The notes under the pieces are model-generated. The model was not told the origin of the DNA and did no database searches. It saw only the letters and a program-made list of their open reading frames with translations. This document shows positions 35,601 through 42,717 of a stretch of 55,480 nt of DNA, one piece after another. The DNA is from CAXPZW01 sp964221845 (GTDB taxonomy: Bacteria > Bacteroidota > Bacteroidia > Flavobacteriales_D > Sanyastnellaceae): positions 1 to 55,480 of the forward strand of contig CAXPZW010000024.1 in the NCBI GenBank assembly GCA_964221845.1, read 5' to 3'. Position numbers and translations under genes: made by a program. Position 1 is the first letter of the stretch; each line of letters opens with the position of its first letter.

Positions 35601-38600
35601 ATCCCAGTCAAACGAGTCATCGTCCGCGAAACCAACAGCAGCGTAGTTGACAGATACAGAACCACCGAAGAACTCGATGCCGTCATCGGCGTTCGAGATC
35701 ACCTCGATGTGGTCGATTTGGGTACCCGAACCAACACCACCAAGGGTCAGACCGTTGATCTCGTTGGCAGCAGCGAGCTGCGTACCACCGTGGCGGATCG
35801 AGCAGTAGGTCATGATGCCTGAGTTGTCGAGTGGGTTTGAACCGCCGTACTTGGCGCGGTCGTTGGTTGCAGGAACACCTTCGATTTGACCTTCACCGCC
35901 GGCAAGGTTGATCGGAGCGTCACCAAGTACAACCACACCACCCCACTGGCCGCGGGTGTTGAATGGCGTAGAACCGTCGAGTGGATCCGCCTCGAAGGTG
36001 AATATGATCGGACAGTCAGCAGCACCTTGTGCGTCAATGGCACCACCTCGGGCTACGATCAGTGCAGAAGCAGAAGCGCCTGAACCAGGACCGCCTTTTA
36101 CAACAGTACCGGCGTCGATGGTCAGTACTTGACCGTCGTTCACGAAGCAGTAGCCTTGGAGGATGTAAGTGTTGTCACAGGTCCAGGTTGAAGTACCTAC
36201 ACCTGAACCGTTGTCTACGATGGTTACCTCGGTACGGTCCGCCAGTGGAGGACAGTCACAGCCCGCACCGGTGTTCAGGATCTCACCTGCACAGCCACAG
36301 TCAGCGGTGTAAACGTCGTTTGAAGTAGCCGCGTCGCCGTCGTCGCAAGTATCACCTGGGTAGGCACACAGGCTGTTGTCAAACGAATCAGCAGAAGGAT
36401 CGTAGTTGCAAGCAGCAAAGTCACCACAACCGGTAACACCGATGATGTTACGCTCGTCGAGGAATGACCAGTTGTTTACCCATACCTCAGCGCCAGGAGC
36501 GAATGCACCTTTGTAGAGGGCAGCGTCAAAGAAGGCATCAGCAGCAGCCAATACAGTACCTGGGTTGGTTGGGATCACGTCGAGTTGATCCACTGCAATC
36601 AGGTCGGTGCCGTTCAGGGCGTAGGTGTAGTCAATGCCAGGATCAGCAGAAGCGTTGCCTTGTGCAGCGAACCACGCGTCGAGGTCGGTTTGACCGTTTG
36701 CCAATGAACCGTCGTAATCGATGTCCATGCCTGAGATGTTCCAGAAACAGTTGTTGATCAACTGCAGGTCACCATTTGAAGGGGTACCGAAGTCGATGTT
36801 GTCCCAAGCATCAAAGGTGTCTTTGTCTTCGATTTCAATACCCTCACCGAAGTTGGCGAAGATCGAGTTGGCGATGGTACCGGCAGAACCGTTACGCAGA
36901 ATCGCGCCGTTGTTGGTGCCTTCACCAATGAAGGTCATGTTGTATACCACTGGGTTCGATACGGGAACACCGTCGGTGTCACCTTCTTCGAGGTCGTCAC
37001 CGTCGAGCTCACCGCCGCGGTCACCACCCGTGTTGGTTTGGTCCTGGATGGCTACCCAGTACTGGCCACGGCCAGAGTAACCTTGATCCCAGTCAAACGA
37101 GTCATCGTCAGCACCGAATACAGAAGCGTAGCGAACATCTACAGTACCACCGAAGAACTCGATGCCGTCGTCTGAGTTGGAAACCACCTCGATGTACTCG
37201 ATGGTAGTACCACGACCCACACCCGCCAGGGTAATACCGTTGATTTCGTTTGCCGCAGCCAGGGTAGTACCACCGTGACGTACAGATACGTAGCGGATCA
37301 CACCTGAGTTGTCTTGCTCATCGGTACCACCGTAAGCAGCGCGGTCGTTGGTAGCAGGGATACCTTCTACTTGACCTTCACCACCGGCGAGGTTGATAGG
37401 AGCATCACCCAGTACGAGGAAACCACCCCACTGACCGAAGGTGTAAGCTGGTGTAGAACCGTCCAATGGATCGGCCTGGAAGGTCATGATGATTGGGCAA
37501 TCGGCAGAACCGTTGGCATTGATCTGACCACCACGTGCAACGATCAGGGCAGCAGCAGCAGCACCTGAACCAGGCGCACCTTTGATGACAGTACCTGGCT
37601 CTACAGTCAGGATGTCGCCGTTGTTTACAAATACAGGACCGGTGAGGATGTAGGTGTTGTCACACGTCCAAGTGGTGGTACCTGTACCCGCACCTGAATC
37701 AGAGATGTTCACCTCAGTACGCGAAGCGATCGGAGGACAGCCACATGCAGCGCCGTCAGAAGCAGCAGTTGATGAAGAACCGCTCAAGCCAGTGTCGGCG
37801 ATAAAGCCGCGCTCGTCGAGGAAGGTCCATTCGCTCAACCAGATGTCTTGACCTGCACCAAACGCACCTTTGTAAGCAGCGCCAGTGAAGAATGAACCAA
37901 CAGCAGAGTTGGCAGCCAAGTCGGTTGCTGGGCGCACACCCACAGGGTCGGTAGCCACCAGGCCTGAAACGTTCACGGCGTAAGCATCGTCCAAACCAGG
38001 ATCGGTGGTGCCGTCGTTGCCTTGTGCGGCAAACCATGCGTCGAGGTTGGCTTGGCCAGTACCGAGCGCACCGTCGTAGTCAATGTCCATGCCCGAGATG
38101 TTCCAGAAGCAGTTGTCGATCAACTGGAGGTCACCGTTGGCTGGGGTAGCGAAGTCGATGTTGTCGTAAGCGTCAAAGGCGTCGGTGTCTTCAATCTCGA
38201 TGCCCTCACCGAAGTTGGTGAAGATCGAGTTGGCGATGGTACCGGCAGAACCGTTGCGCAGGATGGCGCCGTTGTTGGTGCCTTCACCAATGAAGGTGGC
38301 GTTGTATACGGTAGGGTTAGAAACAGGAGTACCGTCGGTGTCGCCTTCTTCGATGTCGTCACCGTCGAGCTCACCGCCGCGGTCACCCAAGGTGCTTGGC
38401 TGGTCTTGGAGCACGAACCAGAATTGGCCGTTGCCGTTGTAGCCTTGATCCCAGTCAAACGAGTCATCACCACAGAAAGCAACTGCAGCGTGCTTCACGT
38501 CCACCGAACCACCGAAGAACTCGATGCCGTCGTCGTCGTTTGAAATCACTTCTACGTAGTCAACCAGGGTTGAGCTACCTACACCCGCAAAGGTGATGCC

Positions 38601-39188
38601 GTTGATTTCGTTGGCAGCAGCAAGCTGGGTACCGCCGTGACGTACAGAAACGAAACGCAGGATACCTGAGTTGTCGCTGGCGTTCGAACCGCCGTACTTG
38701 GCGCGGTCGTTGTCGGCAGGAATACCCTCTGCTTGACCTTCACCACCGGCGAGGTTTACAGGAGCATCACCGAGCACAAGCAGACCACCCCACTGACCGC
38801 GCGTGTCGTAAGACACAGTGCCGTCGAGTGGATCAGCAGCGTAGGTGAAGATGATGGGACAGTCAACAGTACCGTCGGCGATGATTTGTCCGCCGCGGGC
38901 AACGATGAGAGCAGAAGCGCTCGCGCCCGAACCAGGGTTACCTTTGATAACAGTACCGGGTTCGATGGTCAGCACTTGGCCACTGTTTACAAAAACGTAG
39001 CCGTCGAGGAAGTAGGTGTTGTCACAAGTCCAGGTGGTGGTACCTGTACCTGAACCCGAGTCAGTGATGGTCACAGCAGTACGCGACGCGAGGTCGGGAC
39101 AGCTGCTACACTGCGCAGAAGCTTGGTTTGAAAGCAAACCAAAGCAAGCAACAATACCGGCGATGAGCCAGCTTCTAAGATTTTTCAT
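32613..39188 (-). CDS. Giant exported protein: four beta-helix-like units, Cys-rich linkers and dockerin-like end
   Basis: The 2191-residue product (start ATG 39188; the upstream frame lacks a signal) has a signal peptide (MKNLRSWLIAGIVACFGLL...ASAQ). Four units follow at about 27-480, 482-975, 977-1470 and 1472-1903, each opening with CPPL.RTEV.I and TWTCDNTYIL, then VLTIEPGTVIKG, ALIVARGGQI, GQWGGVVVLGDAPINLAGG, YGGS...DNSG, GGVGSGT..DYVEV, and DWDQGYNGN, a right-handed beta-helix pattern seen in Bacteroidota surface proteins. GCTDATACNY Cys-rich linkers follow units 2 to 4. About 2000-2095 is a beta-sandwich (VTFQVNMAQETVSG) like carbohydrate-binding modules. The end, DLNGDGSIGTSDILQLLGAFG, is dockerin-like. 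No T9SS sorting domain is recognisable. Confidence 0.88.
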   Translation of the reverse strand: MKNLRSWLIAGIVACFGLLSNQASAQCSSCPDLASRTAVTITDSGSGTGTTTWTCDNTYFLDGYVFVNSGQVLTIEPGTVIKGNPGSGASASALIVARGGQIIADGTVDCPIIFTYAADPLDGTVSYDTRGQWGGLLVLGDAPVNLAGGEGQAEGIPADNDRAKYGGSNASDNSGILRFVSVRHGGTQLAAANEINGITFAGVGSSTLVDYVEVISNDDDGIEFFGGSVDVKHAAVAFCGDDSFDWDQGYNGNGQFWFVLQDQPSTLGDRGGELDGDDIEEGDTDGTPVSNPTVYNATFIGEGTNNGAILRNGSAGTIANSIFTNFGEGIEIEDTDAFDAYDNIDFATPANGDLQLIDNCFWNISGMDIDYDGALGTGQANLDAWFAAQGNDGTTDPGLDDAYAVNVSGLVATDPVGVRPATDLAANSAVGSFFTGAAYKGAFGAGQDIWLSEWTFLDERGFIADTGLSGSSSTAASDGAACGCPPIASRTEVNISDSGAGTGTTTWTCDNTYILTGPVFVNNGDILTVEPGTVIKGAPGSGAAAAALIVARGGQINANGSADCPIIMTFQADPLDGSTPAYTFGQWGGFLVLGDAPINLAGGEGQVEGIPATNDRAAYGGTDEQDNSGVIRYVSVRHGGTTLAAANEINGITLAGVGRGTTIEYIEVVSNSDDGIEFFGGTVDVRYASVFGADDDSFDWDQGYSGRGQYWVAIQDQTNTGGDRGGELDGDDLEEGDTDGVPVSNPVVYNMTFIGEGTNNGAILRNGSAGTIANSIFANFGEGIEIEDKDTFDAWDNIDFGTPSNGDLQLINNCFWNISGMDIDYDGSLANGQTDLDAWFAAQGNASADPGIDYTYALNGTDLIAVDQLDVIPTNPGTVLAAADAFFDAALYKGAFAPGAEVWVNNWSFLDERNIIGVTGCGDFAACNYDPSADSFDNSLCAYPGDTCDDGDAATSNDVYTADCGCAGEILNTGAGCDCPPLADRTEVTIVDNGSGVGTSTWTCDNTYILQGYCFVNDGQVLTIDAGTVVKGGPGSGASASALIVARGGAIDAQGAADCPIIFTFEADPLDGSTPFNTRGQWGGVVVLGDAPINLAGGEGQIEGVPATNDRAKYGGSNPLDNSGIMTYCSIRHGGTQLAAANEINGLTLGGVGSGTQIDHIEVISNADDGIEFFGGSVSVNYAAVGFADDDSFDWDQGYNGNNQFWFVLQDQTGGSGDRGGELDGNDIEEGDTDGTPVSNPTVWNATFIGEGTNNGAILRNGSAGKISNSIFSNFGEGVEIEDKDAVDAYDFVDVATPANGELQLNDNCFFNISGQTIDYDGSDASGQSNLDAWFAASGNGTVDTGIDDAYTVDGSGIVVTATCNPVPSQNFTATAPMAPFDAAAYKGAFDPAADNWMVGWTFIEGRGFFSVTGCTDATACNYNPDADVSDNALCTFPGDACDDGNDNTTGDVLDGDCNCSGTDTTNTGADCGCPPLSARTEVTITDAGSGTGTTTWTCDNTYILDGYVFVNSGQALTIDEGTVVKGAPGSGASASALIVARGGQIFANGSSTCPITFTFQADPLDGSTPAYTQGQWGGVIILGDAPINLAGGEGQIEGVPADNDRAKYGGSNSADDSGLFTYCSIRHGGTTLAAANEINGLTLGGVGSGTTIDYVEVVSNADDGIEMFGGTVGIQHAAVAFCDDDQFDYDQGWTSTNNQFWFVIQDQDNQTGDRGGEYDGDDLEEGDTDGTPVSDPTIANQTSIGEGTNNGLIYRNGANGTTTASIFLNWGEGVEIEDKDTYDAYDGLVAGDLTLVDNCWWAIGSNAIADVIDYDGSDANGQAFVETVFGANGNDIADPGLDYNYALNLAGTLALDKLDITPSADVTTTSGAGYKGCIDPVTGTNWMTGWTYVANTLELFAVTGCTDATACNYDATATQEDGSCEYPGDACDDNDPLTTGDVLQGDCSCAGQVVNGCTDATACNYDATATVDDGSCEFTTCAGCTDAAACNYDATATIDNGECDYLVTFQVNMAQETVSGSGVSVRIFEADQVTFTDYPLTASGQIYSATVCTGSAEYQFVNGTAAEFVPAECGVPSAGGGFNRTVTVTMDMTVGLVCFELCTACPGCTDPEFLEFDPYADIDDGSCATSVVFGCTYDAADNYDMAANVDDGSCTGFGVANDCPEDLNGDGSIGTSDILQLLGAFGTTCP
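33480..39110 (-). repeat. Four long coding repeats of about 1.3-1.5 kb
   Basis: The units start near 39110, 37745, 36259 and 34774 and share long stretches at DNA level, for example around the TWTCDNTY and GDAPINLAGGEGQ codons, far more similar than the eight old repeats at 4.5-6.4 kb. This points to recent duplication or homogenisation. Copy number could be misjudged by short-read assembly. Confidence 0.75.
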
Positions 39189-39434
39189 TTTGGAAAAGGT
39201 GTTATGATTTAACTCAGACAATCGGCACCAAAATTCCAATCGGAAACCCACGAACGGGTTAGTTGAATTTTACCCTTAGAACACCCTACACCCCGGTCCT
39301 CCCGGGAGAATTGTTAGCAGTGTGTTTGCTTGTGGCGCAATCTGTTATGCGCGTGTTAGCGATGGGTGGGTTTGATGTAACCAGCCAAAGTTGCGTGGCT
39401 CTGTGTTGCCTGTGTGCCGCGACGAAGAGCAGAT
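39189..39434 (-). other. Leader of the giant repeat gene and tail of the LpxH-like gene
   Basis: No gene is seen in these 246 bases. They hold a 10-bp palindrome CTCCCGGGAG at 39299-39308 and an AT-rich stretch before the ATG, where I find no good TAnnTTTG box. There is no clear terminator for the LpxH-like gene. Confidence 0.4.
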
Positions 39435-40235
39435 TTACGCCGTCAAACGCGCCCCCGAGGCGGACCACTTCTCCATGATGCGCTCGATTTCGAACGACTC
39501 GGGCTCGTAGGTGTACAACTGCCAACGACCTTGGGCGTATTCGAGTGCGGTGAGGTTTTCGACCCAATCCCCGCTGTTGAAGTAAGACACCTGGCCGTGC
39601 TTGGTTTGCACACGACGCATCTGGGGTTGGTGGATGTGACCGCACACCACCACGTCGCACCCTTCGCGCGCGCCAAATTCACAGGCAAGCATCTCAAAAT
39701 CGTTCACATACCGCACCGCACGCTTGACGCTGTTTTTGATGCGCTTGCTCAAGGACATACGTGGGCGTCCAATGGCCGAGAGTCCGGCGTTGATCACGTT
39801 GTTGATCAGGATGAGAAAATCGTAGCTCCAACCGCCGATTTTCGCCAACCACTTTGCGCAGTTGATCGAAGCGTCAAAGGCATCGCCGTGGAAGAAGAGG
39901 TATTGCTGGCCATCGATGTTGAGCGAGAGTCGGTCGCACAGCTGCAAGTGTCCCATGCTCATTTCGGAATACTTGCGCAGCGCTTCATCGTGGTTGCCCG
40001 TGATGTAATACACCGGAACCCGCGAGGCCAGTTTGATCAGTTGACGCACGACCTTCATGTGGTATTCGGGGAAGTACCATTTCTTGAAGTTCCAGATGTC
40101 GATGATGTCTCCGTTGAGGATCACCCTTTGTGGGTCCACACTTTTGAGGTAGTGATGCAATTCTTTGGCCTTGCATCCGTATGCGCCCAGGTGCATGTCG
40201 GAGAGGACCAGAACGTCGATTTTTCGCTTGTTCAT
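39435..40235 (-). CDS. LpxH-like UDP-2,3-diacylglucosamine diphosphatase / metallophosphoesterase
   Basis: The 266-residue protein is a calcineurin-type metallophosphoesterase with all metal motifs: Asp13 and His15 in LSDMHLG, Asp43 in NGDIIDIW, Asn81 and His82 in TGNHDE, a His in FFHGDAFD and GHIHQP near residue 200. The motif order and the FNSGDWVENLT end match the LpxH2-type family of Bacteroidota, which releases UMP from UDP-2,3-diacylglucosamine in lipid A synthesis at the inner membrane. A broader phosphodiesterase role cannot be excluded. It is a single gene upstream of the giant repeat gene, with a -7-like box 19 bases before its ATG. Confidence 0.88.
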   Translation of the reverse strand: MNKRKIDVLVLSDMHLGAYGCKAKELHHYLKSVDPQRVILNGDIIDIWNFKKWYFPEYHMKVVRQLIKLASRVPVYYITGNHDEALRKYSEMSMGHLQLCDRLSLNIDGQQYLFFHGDAFDASINCAKWLAKIGGWSYDFLILINNVINAGLSAIGRPRMSLSKRIKNSVKRAVRYVNDFEMLACEFGAREGCDVVVCGHIHQPQMRRVQTKHGQVSYFNSGDWVENLTALEYAQGRWQLYTYEPESFEIERIMEKWSASGARLTA

Positions 40236-40254
40236 GGCGGTGTAGTGGTGGTCC

Positions 40255-40283
40255 TAAAATTACCGTGAAGCCTTGGGTATCAA
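40255..40283 (-). promoter_or_regulatory. Candidate promoter of the LpxH-like gene
   Basis: On the minus strand TTG (40283-40281), an 18-base spacer and TAATTTTA (40262-40255), then 19 bases to the ATG. Close to the Bacteroidota layout of a -33 TTG and a -7 TAnnTTTG. Confidence 0.4.
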
Positions 40284-40501
40284 GGCAAAGCGAGCGCTAT
40301 GCTTGGGTGAGTGGTAGGTGAAGATTGCGCACCCCTCTAAGGCTGGGAAGTGAAGTGGATGTTGGACGCAGGTGACGGCCAGGTTACCAGCGTTGTCTTT
40401 GGGTAAACAGCTCGTGAGTCCGAGTGGATTTAAACACCTGATAAACAAGTGTTTGCAGGCTTGTTCACGCGCTTGTGTTGAACCGGAAAGTTGCCGGCAA
40501 T
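40284..40501. other. Gene-free gap between the LpxH-like gene and the tRNA cluster
   Basis: No convincing frame is present. A weak inverted repeat AAACAC/GTGTTT lies at 40432-40454. The right end joins the tRNA terminator. Confidence 0.4.
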
Positions 40502-40529
40502 AAAAAAGACCCGGAGGTTAACCGGGTCT
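40502..40529 (-). terminator. Terminator of the tRNA cluster
   Basis: AGACCCGG/CCGGGTCT with a 7-base loop, followed on the minus strand by TTTTTA, ten bases after the 3' end of tRNA-Leu(CAG). Confidence 0.85.
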
Positions 40530-40538
40530 GGAGTGATG

Positions 40539-40621
40539 TGGTGCCCAGGGCGAGACTCGAACTCGCACGCCGAAGCACAGCCGCCTGAAGACTGCGTGTC
40601 TACCAATTTCACCACCTGGGC
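40539..40621 (-). tRNA. tRNA-Leu (anticodon CAG)
   Basis: An 83-base minus-strand tRNA, CCA included. Acceptor GCCCAGG pairs with CCTGGGC, then A and an encoded CCA. The D arm is the class II type GGTGAAATTGGTAGACA. The anticodon stem CAGTC/GGCTG holds loop TTCAGGC, giving CAG. A variable arm (TGCTTCGGCG) and T arm GCGAGTTCGAGTCTCGC follow. It reads CUG, a frequent codon here. Confidence 0.95.
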
Positions 40622-40677
40622 GTGTTGCAGAAAGATGGAAAGCGTTCCCGCTTTCTCCAACCTAAGATATTAAAACG

Positions 40678-40759
40678 TGCCCGAGGTGGGACTCGAACCC
40701 ACACGTCCGAAAACACACGGCCCTCAACCGTGCCTGTCTACCAATTTCAGCACTCGGGC
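40678..40759 (-). tRNA. tRNA-Leu (anticodon GAG)
   Basis: An 82-base minus-strand tRNA. Acceptor GCCCGAG/CTCGGGC, same leucine D arm, anticodon stem CACGG/CCGTG with loop TTGAGGG giving GAG, a long variable arm, and T arm GTGGGTTCGAGTCCCAC. The three bases after the discriminator A are CGT, so CCA must be added after transcription, unlike its two neighbours. Confidence 0.95.
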
Positions 40760-40876
40760 GCAAAGACTGGCCGATGCCAGTTTTGCTGGGGAAACACGTG
40801 TGAAAGCCGCGCATTTCCTGCCTTTTGAGACCAGCCCGGTGCTTGGGCATGATCTGCTCACTCGGGGAGTGAGCGG

Positions 40877-40953
40877 TGGTGACCCCCCAGGGACTCGAAC
40901 CCTGGACCCTCTCATTAAAAGTGAGATGCTCTAACCAGCTGAGCTAGGGGGTC
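40877..40953 (-). tRNA. tRNA-Lys (anticodon TTT)
   Basis: A 77-base minus-strand tRNA with encoded CCA. Acceptor GACCCCC/GGGGGTC, D arm GCTCAGCTGGTTAGAGC, anticodon stem TCTCA/TGAGA with loop CTTTTAA giving TTT, T arm CAGGGTTCGAGTCCCTG. This is a direct substrate of MnmA, encoded at the start of the window. It is first in the minus-strand tRNA cluster. Confidence 0.96.
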
Positions 40954-41021
40954 TTTTTTCGCAAAAGCGGGTGCAAATATACATCAAAGAGTAAGAGCGG
41001 AAAATTGTTCGTCAAACTTTT

Positions 41022-42182
41022 CTATTCCGCAACGGGTACACGGGTTACCGGACGATTGGGGTCCATCATTTTGCGCAGTGTTTGGAGCTTGCGGTAGGGG
41101 GTGGCGCCTAAGTTTTCAGCCACCTTGATCATCTTGGGGTTGAAATCGCCGATCCAGGTCATGATGGTATCGTCGTAACGCCCCAAGCTCACCAGGTTGG
41201 CTTCGGCCCACTTGATGATGGCACTCTCTACCCCTTGTCCGTGGTAGGCGCGGTCTACGCCAAACACCAGTCCTACCAGGCGGGTAGGGGTGTGGCGCCA
41301 CTTGTGGTAGAGGAACTTGAGTTTGCCGATGAGGTTGAGGTCGCCGTGCACCTTGTCGAAGATTTGGTTGAGCTCCGGGATACTGACGTAAAAACCAATG
41401 GGCTTGCTCCCGTGCCAGGCAAACAGCACCGCATCGGGGTCCATGGCGGGTTTGAGTGCTTTGGCCAAACGTCGGCCTTGGCCTTCGCTCATGGTTTTGA
41501 AGCCGTGGTGTCCGCCCCAGGCATTGTTGTACACCGTTCTAAAGGCATCGCCGATGGCCTCCGCAGACATGCCCCGGGCGTTGGTGACGTTGAAGTCTTC
41601 CAGAGCGACCTTTTGGGCCTTGGCAGCAAACACGGGTTGCACCGGGTCGGCCATGGCGCGCATGTAACAGATCTGGTTGTAGTAGACCTCAAACCCAAAG
41701 CTGCGGAAGAAGGGCACATAATAGGCCGGGTTGAAATTCATGCCGTAGCTGGTGAGCTCGGTGAAGTTCTCGACCACCAGTCCCCAAAAGCGGTCCTTTT
41801 CGCCAAAGTTGATGGGGCCGTCTACGGCTTCCATGCCTTGCGCTTGGAGCCAATCTTGGGCGGTCTGCAGCAACAGGTGTGCCGCGGCCTCATCCTCGAT
41901 GCATTCAAAGAATCCCAGCCCGCCTGTGGGCTGCTCCATGCCGCCCGAATAGCGCGGGTTGACAAACGCAGCTACGCGGCCAATGGTCTCGCCCTCGCGC
42001 ATCAGCAGCCAGCGGCGGGCCTGCGCACCTTCGGCAAACAGGCGGTTTTTCTTGGGGTCGAAGACCTGTTCGACGTCCTGTTTGAGGTGGGGCACCCAGC
42101 CCGGGTGGTTGTGGTAAATGCGAAACGGAAGCCGGTGAAACGCAGCGCGATGTCCGGCATTTTGCACGTGAATAATCTCCAT
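41022..42182 (-). CDS. GNAT family acetyltransferase-like protein
   Basis: The 386-residue protein belongs to a long GNAT-fold group related to E. coli YghO. Motifs seen: FRIYHNHPGWVPHLKQDV near the start, GPINFGEKDRFWGLVVENF, SYGMNFNPAYYVPFFRSFGF in the middle, and in the second half KPIGFYVSIPELNQI, LVFGVDRAYHGQGVESAII (the acetyl-CoA loop, weakly RxxGxG-like) and ENLGATPYRKLQTLRK. The substrate is unknown and some members may be inactive. The tRNA-Lys gene begins 68 bases after its stop on the same strand. Divergent from the small secreted protein gene. Confidence 0.82.
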   Translation of the reverse strand: MEIIHVQNAGHRAAFHRLPFRIYHNHPGWVPHLKQDVEQVFDPKKNRLFAEGAQARRWLLMREGETIGRVAAFVNPRYSGGMEQPTGGLGFFECIEDEAAAHLLLQTAQDWLQAQGMEAVDGPINFGEKDRFWGLVVENFTELTSYGMNFNPAYYVPFFRSFGFEVYYNQICYMRAMADPVQPVFAAKAQKVALEDFNVTNARGMSAEAIGDAFRTVYNNAWGGHHGFKTMSEGQGRRLAKALKPAMDPDAVLFAWHGSKPIGFYVSIPELNQIFDKVHGDLNLIGKLKFLYHKWRHTPTRLVGLVFGVDRAYHGQGVESAIIKWAEANLVSLGRYDDTIMTWIGDFNPKMIKVAENLGATPYRKLQTLRKMMDPNRPVTRVPVAE

Positions 42183-42204
42183 GATCTCCTACTGAGAAGA
42201 GCGG

Positions 42205-42212
42205 CAAAAGTC
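42205..42212 (-). promoter_or_regulatory. Possible -7 box of the GNAT gene
   Basis: GACTTTTG on the minus strand, 22 bases before the ATG; identical to the octamer before the TonB receptor gene, one base from TAnnTTTG. Confidence 0.25.
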
Positions 42213-42294
42213 CGTATTTTGAAGAAATTATTGCCTGCAGGCAACTTTGGGCCAATGGCCTGTGTCTGAAAGGAGAACCCAAGGATCAGAGAAC

Positions 42295-42717
42295 ATGAAA
42301 TGGATCGCATTTGCCGCCGGACTGTTGTTGTCCGGTGCGGTGCTGGCCCAATCGCCTACTGAGGCGATCGACGAGGCCGTTGCGGCTGGCGTGCTCACCG
42401 AGCAGGCTGCCCACACCGCAAACGATTACTACAGCTTTTATGTCCAAAACGCCGTGCGCATTGTGGAAGACCGCAAAGCCGACGGCCCCAACGTGCGCCC
42501 CGCCTCTGAGCTGGTGCACAAAGTCTCTGGCCAAGCGGTCACCGAGGCCGACCTCACCGACTTCAACCCACTGTTGTTTGACTTGCAGGCCGATCCCCAG
42601 TTTACCGTCTTTTACGAAGTGGGTGACCTGACGGTGATGGTCCTCAGCGAGCAGCGTTTGGAAGTGCTCTGGAAGCGCCACCAAATCAATACTCAAGCCC
42701 AACAAAACCGCAAGTGA
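42295..42717 (+). CDS. Small secreted protein of unknown function, coupled to the downstream T9SS cargo
   Basis: A 140-residue product from ATG 42295 with a signal peptide (MKWIAFAAGLLLSGAVLAQ). The mature part is a mixed alpha/beta domain without cysteines: helices in PTEAIDEAVAAGVLTEQAA, then DLTDFNPLLFDLQADPQF and the strand FTVFYEVGDLTVMVLS. I recognise no family. The longer upstream frame from 42247 is rejected because it would bury the signal peptide. The stop TGA overlaps the ATG of the next gene (TGATG), so the two are made together; a chaperone or assembly partner for the cargo is plausible but unproven. Confidence 0.75.
   Translation: MKWIAFAAGLLLSGAVLAQSPTEAIDEAVAAGVLTEQAAHTANDYYSFYVQNAVRIVEDRKADGPNVRPASELVHKVSGQAVTEADLTDFNPLLFDLQADPQFTVFYEVGDLTVMVLSEQRLEVLWKRHQINTQAQQNRK

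Noticed and set aside
32613..39188. Repeated blocks that could be mistaken for a CRISPR array or satellite
   Set aside because: The repeats are 1.3-1.5 kb, stay in one reading frame and encode domain units; there are no short repeats with unique spacers and no cas genes.
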